The notes under the pieces were generated by a model, which was not told the origin of the DNA, did not search any database, and saw only the letters and a program-made list of their open reading frames with translations. This document shows positions 7,867 to 13,075 of a stretch of 13,075 nucleotides of DNA, one piece after another (positions within the stretch are counted from its first letter, which is position 1; every line of letters starts with the position of its first letter). The stretch lies in contig DAOUUT010000084.1 of NCBI GenBank assembly GCA_030668025.1, forward strand, positions 1 through 13,075, in the 5' to 3' direction. The stretch comes from Promethearchaeota archaeon. Its GTDB lineage: Archaea > Asgardarchaeota > Lokiarchaeia > Sigynarchaeales > SOKP01. The translations under genes and the position numbers were made by a program.

Positions 7867-9623
7867 GAATATGTGGTTTCAGGCGTCCATCAACAAGAAA
7901 AATAATAAATGGTATATGGACTCCAATTAGACTCGAATATTATCCTTTTGCTGAAGTAGATGAATATTGTACACCTTGCTATCGATGGAGATTCTTAGAA
8001 TTAATACGAGGAAATCGACCACGTTGGGGGACCGTTTTAAGGCATCCTTCCAATCCATTAGAGGCCTTTCCTAGATATTATAAAGTTGCATCTCGATTTA
8101 AAGAATTTTCTGTGACTCTATTAAGGATGATATCTAGAAGCTTAAATCCCCAATCAATATTAAGAAATATTGGGAATCCTGGCTTACTCCTTGAAGAAAT
8201 AAGAGGAAACACAGAAACCGATGATGCTGATTTAATGGCAATGGAATTAGTAAATTTGTGGTTAGATCGGTTAAATACTGGTGGAATTTTACCAAATTAT
8301 TTATCGAGTCGAAATACATTATTTAACCTTCAAATCTTAAATGAAGAATTCGATATAAATAGGCAGGATCAAACTCCAATAATTTTAACTCAAAGGGGAC
8401 AGACTGTTATAGGAACGAGTCAACAAGCAGTACCTGAAATATTTACTTGGAGAGGAAGAATTCCTATCTATGGCGTTATTCCAATTATTGATCTCGAGAG
8501 TCGAGAAATTCGTGCTCCTATTCCAATATCGGGGAATTTCTTTGAGCCTAATTTAGATTTAAGTGATACAACAAATACACCTGAGGGAATCCGTCTTTTT
8601 TTCATTGAAAAAGAATTTCATAAATTATGGATTATGCGAGAAAGCTTAGCTCAATTAATAGATGATGGAAAGCTTCCTATAAACACTCCAGATCCAATCA
8701 CGGGTAGAATTTTATTTGCCCCTAATGTAGATTTAAATCAATACGATTTTCGCAGTTTTAATATAGTATTAGATACAATAGATTATTCTGAAGTATTAGA
8801 TCCTACAAGAACCTTTAGAAATCAAACAGGACAAGCTGCTATTATTTTTGATTTACTATATAGAAATTATCCAGGAATAGTTAATACTTTTCAGATTGAA
8901 TGTCCTTTCCAAATTGGACAAGTAGGTAATCAATATTTTTGTCCATTAGGAAGTACACAAGGATGTGGAATGAAGGATAAGAGATTGCAAAACCTTCAAT
9001 TCCCTAGAGATCGAATTGAAACTAATGTATACAAATTCTTAAGGTTGCTTCGCGATGAGACGGTTTTTAAACATGAAACACTTTATAAAATAACAAGATT
9101 ATACCCCCAATTAGTATTTGAATTGAACCAATATTCAGATTTTTGGATAGGTGATATTACTCAAGACTCGTCTCTAAGGTGGGTATTTCGCTCTAGAATG
9201 CCAGGAGGTTGGAGCCTACCGAGACTTTCTGAAGAAAAATCTTATGATCTTTGTCTAATTTCACCTTTCTGTTTTGAAAAAGGACTTAAGATTAATTTTC
9301 TATCTTCTCTAAATAACAATGAATATATTATAAGACCGAGAATTTCGTTAAATCCTTGGATTTTCGATAATCCATTTAATCAAGCAAATTCGACTACGGG
9401 TAATTCGGTTAATTGCATTATAGGGCGTTTATCTATTGAGGAGAATTTGTTTAACATTAAGAGGAGGAAAAGACAGTTATTGCAGTCTATACAATTTTTA
9501 GATCGCAGAGTATCACAAGCAGGTTTAATTGCTAGACCGAATGAGATTCTAGAAGGGCGATTATCTAATCGCCATAAAAGAATTGGGATGGCTACATTTG
9601 GAAGATATGCACGATTTGTTTAA
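7848..9623 (+). CDS. Operon gene B: large unrecognised Cys-containing protein; in-frame TGA at codon 3 or missing start
   Basis: The frame is open from 7857 to the TAA at 9621-9623 (588 sense codons). The only ATG in phase before GTG 8112 is at 7848, within the end of gene A, and it is followed by GGG TGA. From 7857 to 8111 there is no ATG, GTG or TTG. That stretch nevertheless looks like real protein: GIRICGFRRPSTRK, then EYCTPCYRW, RPRWGTVLRHPSNP. Candidate explanations are a TGG-to-TGA mutation, readthrough, fusion to gene A (one extra T at 7857-7859 joins the frames), a rare start codon, or real initiation at GTG 8112. Cysteines include CTPC near residue 40 and, counted from GTG 8112, C264, C277 and C285 (ECPF...FCPLGSTQGCG), plus C381 and C387. 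A metal site is possible. I do not recognise the family. It is unusually poor in lysine (14 in the last 503 residues) and rich in Arg, Asn, Ile and Pro, like gene C. Its position suggests that it is a partner of the helicase. Confidence 0.6.
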
Positions 9624-9652
9624 AATAAATAATTAAAAAAATACATGATTTT

Positions 9653-11317
9653 ATGGCAGTTCAGACACCAAGATGGGAAGAACGCTTATACAATTTTGTT
9701 TTCCAGAGTTATTTAGGAAATATAGCAGCTTTTGCGACAAATAACATACCTTTTAATAATTTACAGCGAAGAGCTGTTAATGCAATTATGAACCACACTA
9801 ATGGTGTTCCTCAAAGAACTAACCAACCAATTACTAACCGCGTGCGTCATGTACCTCCAGAACAAAACCTTACTTATACTGACCCCGGAGTTAATTTTCA
9901 GATCAGCAAGAAAGTTGTCGCTTCAGCGTTAATAATCGGACCTCCCGGTACCGGAAAAACTCATACGATATGTGCCGGTAGTATTCTCCGAGAATTTAAT
10001 CCTAACAATCTTCAAAGAGTATCCCCAGAATGTCTATTCATAGCTACTTTTTCTAACGCAGGAGCTTATAGAATTTTTGAAAAATTCCACGAGATTGCGG
10101 AGCTTGCTAATGTTAGAGAATACTATGATCGAATAAAACTAGTTCAATCAGAAAACGCTCGTGAATCCTATGCATTTGAAATGTTAAGAAACAGTATTGG
10201 ATTGAATCCTGCGAGCTTCACCTTAACCAATAGAATGCCCAATGATGGTACAATTCGTCGGGAAAATTGGAGAGCATATTTGAGAGATATTATGATTTTT
10301 GTAGGCACAACTGATTCTTTGTCTATATTAGGCACTGATCTAAATTCAGGAATACATGTACACAGCGTAATTTATGATGAAGCTAGCCAAATTACAGTTC
10401 CGCAATTTTTTCAAATAATTCCTCAACAAGCGATACAATCTGTTACGGTTGTTGGAGATGATTGTCAACTTCCTCCTATTACTACACTTGTTCCTTTAGG
10501 TGTAGGGATAATTTCCTACCTTCAAGGCACAAACGCATATCAAAATATTCCTATTCCTCAAGATAGGAGGATAGAACTACAAGAACAGTATCGTATGCAT
10601 CCTGCGATAGCTCAGCTTACTGAAAATATCTTAAATAGTCCTCGTACTGTTATTCCCGCGGGAGACGCAACACGTCAGGATTATTTTTTACCTAGATCAT
10701 CTTATGATATATCAAAATTACCGAGTCAACTAACGCAGCCTACTTTGGATAAATTTACTGAAATTCTATTACCTGAACACTCTCTTATTATAGTTGACAC
10801 ATCTAATATCCCTCAAGCAACAGACACTCAAGTGGGGAGATCTAGGTTAAATGAAGTAGAAGGTTTGATTGGTATTGCAATTTATAATGCTTTAAGGCTT
10901 GTATATCAAAATCTTAATCCTAATGATATTATATTAACAGCTCCTTACGCAAGACAAGTCGACCTTTTCAGACAACATCGTGTTAGAACTGGAACTGTTC
11001 ATCAGTATCAAGGACAAGAGGCTGAAATTGTAATCTATTCGTTAACATTTGCTCGTCCAGGTAGAAGATCAGAGTTTTTTTCACAAGTTGAACTAATGTA
11101 TGTAGGACTATCAAGAGCAAAGAGAAAATTAATAATTCTTGGCAATCAATCAGCACTAAATGACCCCGATCCTGCAATGCAAGCGGTTAGAAATACAATT
11201 TTTAGATATCAATATGTTTCTGGACGACCTGGATATCCACATTATCCCATTCCTCCTGTAAGTCATGTGCAGGTGGATCAACAATTTTTATCTGATATAA
11301 ATAATTACATAATTTAA
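9653..11317 (+). CDS. Operon gene C: SF1 (Upf1/Dna2-like) helicase
   Basis: A 554-residue protein starting at ATG 9653, 29 bases after gene B, without a clear Shine-Dalgarno. All core SF1 motifs are present and intact: Q-motif region NLQRRAVNAI (36-45), Walker A GPPGTGKT (96-103), Walker B YDEASQ (241-246), motif III GDDCQLPP (268-275), motif IV QYRMHP (312-317), motif V GTVHQYQGQEAE (447-458) and motif VI VGLSRAKRKL (484-493). The DEAS box and QYRMHP place it with the Upf1/Dna2/Sen1 group of 5'-3' helicases acting on DNA or RNA. It is compact, with no nuclease, zinc or accessory domain beyond the two RecA folds, so partners must supply substrate choice and cleavage. Only 9 of 554 residues are lysine, against 34 of 234 in gene D, an odd contrast inside one operon. 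It probably uses ATP to unwind or translocate nucleic acid in the system's effector or sensor complex. Confidence 0.95.
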   Translation: MAVQTPRWEERLYNFVFQSYLGNIAAFATNNIPFNNLQRRAVNAIMNHTNGVPQRTNQPITNRVRHVPPEQNLTYTDPGVNFQISKKVVASALIIGPPGTGKTHTICAGSILREFNPNNLQRVSPECLFIATFSNAGAYRIFEKFHEIAELANVREYYDRIKLVQSENARESYAFEMLRNSIGLNPASFTLTNRMPNDGTIRRENWRAYLRDIMIFVGTTDSLSILGTDLNSGIHVHSVIYDEASQITVPQFFQIIPQQAIQSVTVVGDDCQLPPITTLVPLGVGIISYLQGTNAYQNIPIPQDRRIELQEQYRMHPAIAQLTENILNSPRTVIPAGDATRQDYFLPRSSYDISKLPSQLTQPTLDKFTEILLPEHSLIIVDTSNIPQATDTQVGRSRLNEVEGLIGIAIYNALRLVYQNLNPNDIILTAPYARQVDLFRQHRVRTGTVHQYQGQEAEIVIYSLTFARPGRRSEFFSQVELMYVGLSRAKRKLIILGNQSALNDPDPAMQAVRNTIFRYQYVSGRPGYPHYPIPPVSHVQVDQQFLSDINNYII

Positions 11318-11323
11318 GGAGGT
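11316..11323 (+). promoter_or_regulatory. Perfect Shine-Dalgarno for gene D
   Basis: AAGGAGGT ends seven bases before ATG 11331 and overlaps the TAA of gene C (11315-11317). It is the only full-strength ribosome-binding site seen in the window. It sets the start of gene D and implies translational coupling to gene C. Confidence 0.85.
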
Positions 11324-11330
11324 AATAGAT

Positions 11331-12035
11331 ATGGCTTCATACCAACTATTCAAGATTAATGAAAATTTCAATTTGAAAAAACTTCAAGAAGAAGATATTA
11401 TAAAGACCGCAAAAGTAAATAAAGATGATCCTCAGACAATGAAAACTTTATTAGATAGTTTGAAAAAATCTTACAGAAATCTGTATTTTGAACCTTTAAA
11501 ATATGATTTTGCTATCAAAATGTCAATGGACGAGCACTTACAATTTCAAGATAAGCAAACGCTATGGATTAAAAGAGAAAAGAATATAATAAAGCATAAT
11601 CAGCTTTTATTAGTTGGAAAAGCAGATAGGAAGATTGAAAAACTAATTATGATCTATTTACGAGATCTCGCAGATTTATCACCTATTGTTTTTCAAAAAA
11701 AGCAATTATGGGTTTTATGGAAAAATATAAAGAAATTAAAAAATGCCGATGTAAAATTACACCGAGTAATTCTAAAAAAAACATTTCTTGAAGCAGATAA
11801 GATAAATGAGATTAATATCCATGCAAATGATTTAGGAGAGCTTGGAGTTCTTGAAGATATAATAAAACAAACTGAGCAAGTCTTTGCTATTACAGTAAAA
11901 ATAATAGGTTACTATAAGGAAAGTAAGTGGGTGACCATCCGAATTGATAAGAATGGGTCAATCTTAATTTATGGAAAACATGATATTAACATTATATCTG
12001 AATTTCTAGATTTATTTGCACGGTCAATACGCTAA
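11331..12035 (+). CDS. Operon gene D: unrecognised lysine-rich protein
   Basis: A 234-residue protein with a secure start: ATG 11331 follows a perfect AAGGAGGT. I do not recognise it. The first about 160 residues look helical and highly charged (QLFKINENFNLKKLQEED, KNIKKLKNADVKLHR). The last 75 or so alternate hydrophobic strands (VFAITVKIIGYY, WVTIRIDKNGSILIYG) and end in an amphipathic helix (ISEFLDLFARSIR), suggesting a small alpha/beta domain. There is no Cys cluster, membrane segment or nucleotide-binding motif. It lies 13 bases after the helicase and 2 bases before the phosphoribosyltransferase-like gene, so the three are almost certainly translated from one mRNA. An adaptor or specificity role is a guess from position only. 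Confidence 0.75.
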   Translation: MASYQLFKINENFNLKKLQEEDIIKTAKVNKDDPQTMKTLLDSLKKSYRNLYFEPLKYDFAIKMSMDEHLQFQDKQTLWIKREKNIIKHNQLLLVGKADRKIEKLIMIYLRDLADLSPIVFQKKQLWVLWKNIKKLKNADVKLHRVILKKTFLEADKINEINIHANDLGELGVLEDIIKQTEQVFAITVKIIGYYKESKWVTIRIDKNGSILIYGKHDINIISEFLDLFARSIR

Positions 12036-12037
12036 AT

Positions 12038-12760
12038 ATGTCGTATAAAATGTTAAAAGGAATTAGTCCTTGGGATATTATCATTAAAAATCTAGAAACA
12101 GACGAAGAACTCTCCCTAAGTAATATGTATAAACTATTGTGCCCTGTTTGTTTTTACCCAATTGAAAAAGATGTTAAAAAAGAGTGTCATGAAGGCATTG
12201 CACCAGTTACTAGTAAAATCTCTTTTTTAACAGGTCACTTCTATGAGACTGACTATAAAAGCGTACCTTTAAATTGGTACAGTAAAGTATTAAAGAATAT
12301 AAGTGACTTTCCTTTCAAATATTCACATGAACTTTTATATTTAGTCCTAGTAAATAAAATCCAAAATTCAAATTGGAAGCTTGATGGTATCGCTTTTTCT
12401 ACTATGGTTCCGACAACAAATCAACAAATGGAGAACATTTTTTCCGAAATTACAGAAAAATTAAGCCTAACTTGGATCCCCTCAAACCAGATTTTTATCC
12501 GGAAAGAATTGACAGATCATTTTGAAGACAGACGAGAATATGTTAAAAATAAATATTTTCTGAAGGAAGATGTATCTCAAAAACTACTTAAATTCGATAA
12601 AAATAAATCGATCTTAATTTTTGATGACATTTTTCATCAAGGTTTTACATTTGCACGAATCACTGAATTACTCCAAAGTTTATCATTCCGAGATTTCAAA
12701 CTTGTAACAATTGCAAGAACGCTACCTAAAACTTTTCTTAAAACTTTCTATTTTCCATGA
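12038..12760 (+). CDS. Operon gene E: ComFC-like type I phosphoribosyltransferase-fold protein with Cys cluster
   Basis: A 240-residue protein; ATG 12038 is two bases after gene D. An N-terminal CPVC (35-38) with C50 and H51 resembles the zinc ribbon at the start of ComFC proteins. Next comes a hydrophobic strand, LDGIAFSTMVPTT (115-127), where ComFC has its IVPVP strand, and a region ELTDHFEDRREYVKNKY similar in placement to the ComFC eR..N motif. The PRPP-binding loop follows: SILIFDDIFHQGFTF (192-206). The two acidic residues D196 and D197 are kept, but the usual TTGAT turn is replaced by HQGFT. The strand LVTIART closes the fold. ComFC partners a helicase (ComFA) in uptake of transforming DNA, and related folds occur in predicted conflict systems. 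Here it pairs with an SF1 helicase. Enzymatic transfer of phosphoribose is uncertain, and binding of PRPP, nucleotides or DNA is as likely. It ends with TGA TGA TAA, the natural end of the operon. Confidence 0.75.
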   Translation: MSYKMLKGISPWDIIIKNLETDEELSLSNMYKLLCPVCFYPIEKDVKKECHEGIAPVTSKISFLTGHFYETDYKSVPLNWYSKVLKNISDFPFKYSHELLYLVLVNKIQNSNWKLDGIAFSTMVPTTNQQMENIFSEITEKLSLTWIPSNQIFIRKELTDHFEDRREYVKNKYFLKEDVSQKLLKFDKNKSILIFDDIFHQGFTFARITELLQSLSFRDFKLVTIARTLPKTFLKTFYFP

Positions 12761-12907
12761 TGATAATGTTAGTAAATTTCATTTCTTCCCTAAAAAATAT
12801 TAATAGTATATTTATTCTATATTTAGTAAAAAATGTCTTAATAAATACCTCGTGAAACCGACGTTATGCGATGTTTATTACTATATATAAATATCATGAC
12901 TCTGGTT

Positions 12908-12929
12908 TTTTCCAGTTTATTTTGGAAAA
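12908..12929. terminator. Inverted repeat between convergent genes, possible terminator
   Basis: TTTTCCA (12908-12914) and TGGAAAA (12923-12929) can pair around an eight-base loop. They lie directly after the stop codon of the minus-strand gene at the right edge and about 150 bases after gene E. T-rich runs flank it. The stem is short and AT-rich, so this is a modest candidate. Nothing else in 12761-12907 was recognisable. Confidence 0.35.
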
Positions 12930-13075
12930 TTACATGTTAAACCCTATCCAAATTTCTTTATCCCCTATTTGCTTTTTTTCGTATCTTACTTCGGTCCAAT
13001 CTTGCTTTGGAATGTGCTCTAAAGAATCAACTATCGCGACCAAATCTACGTCGTTCTTGATCCAGTTAGGGGGAA
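12930..13075 (-). CDS. C-terminal 47 residues of a hypothetical protein (partial, N-terminus off the right edge)
   Basis: One minus-strand frame is open from the right edge to TAA at 12930-12932. It reads ...WIKNDVDLVAIVDSLEHI..., then DWTEVRYEKKQIGDKEIW and IGFNM, a balanced, strand-and-helix-like composition with tryptophans typical of real protein. The other two frames on this strand stop within the first 30 bases. Its codons are richer in G and C (GTC GCG ATA, GAC GTA) than those of the neighbouring operon, closer to the left-hand gene at 1-3622. That suggests it is backbone next to the accessory island. I do not recognise the family from this tail. Confidence 0.6.
   Translation of the reverse strand, partial: PPNWIKNDVDLVAIVDSLEHIPKQDWTEVRYEKKQIGDKEIWIGFNM

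Noticed and set aside
7871..7930. ATG at 7871 as a start for gene B
   Set aside because: It is in a different frame and stops after 19 codons.
7867..8111. Stretch between gene A and GTG 8112 read as a non-coding gap
   Set aside because: The frame of gene B is open through it, with protein-like sequence including CTPC, so it is treated as coding.
12761..12929. tRNA or small RNA in the convergent spacer (GTGAAACCGACG... near 12853)
   Set aside because: No cloverleaf arms or known RNA motif could be formed; only the short inverted repeat near 12908-12929 is visible.
1..13075. CRISPR array, transposase, integrase or attachment-site repeats
   Set aside because: No regularly spaced repeats and no recombinase motifs were found in any gene, and no matching direct repeats were noticed at the edges of the island by eye.

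Overview
The window is AT-rich and most likely archaeal. Several starts sit about 20-45 bases downstream of TTTAAATA-like boxes, most genes lack a Shine-Dalgarno sequence, and the left flank carries a membrane-anchored VirB4/HerA-family protein. An Asgard or similar low-GC archaeon would fit. This is inferred from style only: no rRNA, tRNA or ribosomal protein gene is present to place the organism, and one perfect AAGGAGGT site means a bacterium cannot be strictly excluded.

Left region (1-4506). A very long minus-strand gene (1-3622, running off the left edge, at least 1207 residues) encodes a four-helix membrane protein with a VirB4/HerA-like ATPase fold whose Walker A and Walker B motifs are both destroyed. 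Upstream lie a small minus-strand TPR gene (3737-4209), interrupted by a one-base frameshift, and a divergent 74-residue two-helix membrane protein (4282-4506) with the layout of VirB2/CedA1-type pilins. Together they suggest a remnant or specialised type IV secretion/DNA-transfer-like membrane apparatus.

Central and right region (4674-12760). This looks like an accessory, conflict-type island. A minus-strand gene at 5023-6732 encodes a PD-(D/E)XK nuclease with a long novel N-terminal part, followed by a small frameshifted gene (4674-4978). Divergent from it, across a palindrome-bearing 177-base spacer, runs a compact five-gene plus-strand operon: A (6910-7866, helical, lysine-rich), B (7848-9623, Cys-containing, unrecognised, no usable start codon), C (9653-11317, complete Upf1/Dna2-like SF1 helicase), D (11331-12035, unrecognised) and E (12038-12760, ComFC-like phosphoribosyltransferase with an N-terminal Cys cluster). 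A helicase next to a zinc-ribbon phosphoribosyltransferase recalls the ComFA-ComFC pair of natural transformation. With the divergent nuclease and three unrecognised proteins, it does not match any defence or DNA-processing system I know, and it is the main candidate for an undescribed system.

Right edge (12761-13075). A 169-base AT-rich convergent spacer holds an inverted repeat and no gene I can support. It is followed by the last 47 codons of a minus-strand gene entering from the right edge.

Three genes (TPR, small 4674-4978 gene, and the A/B junction) each become continuous if one base is added. This could reflect decay, recoding or a deletion-type assembly error.
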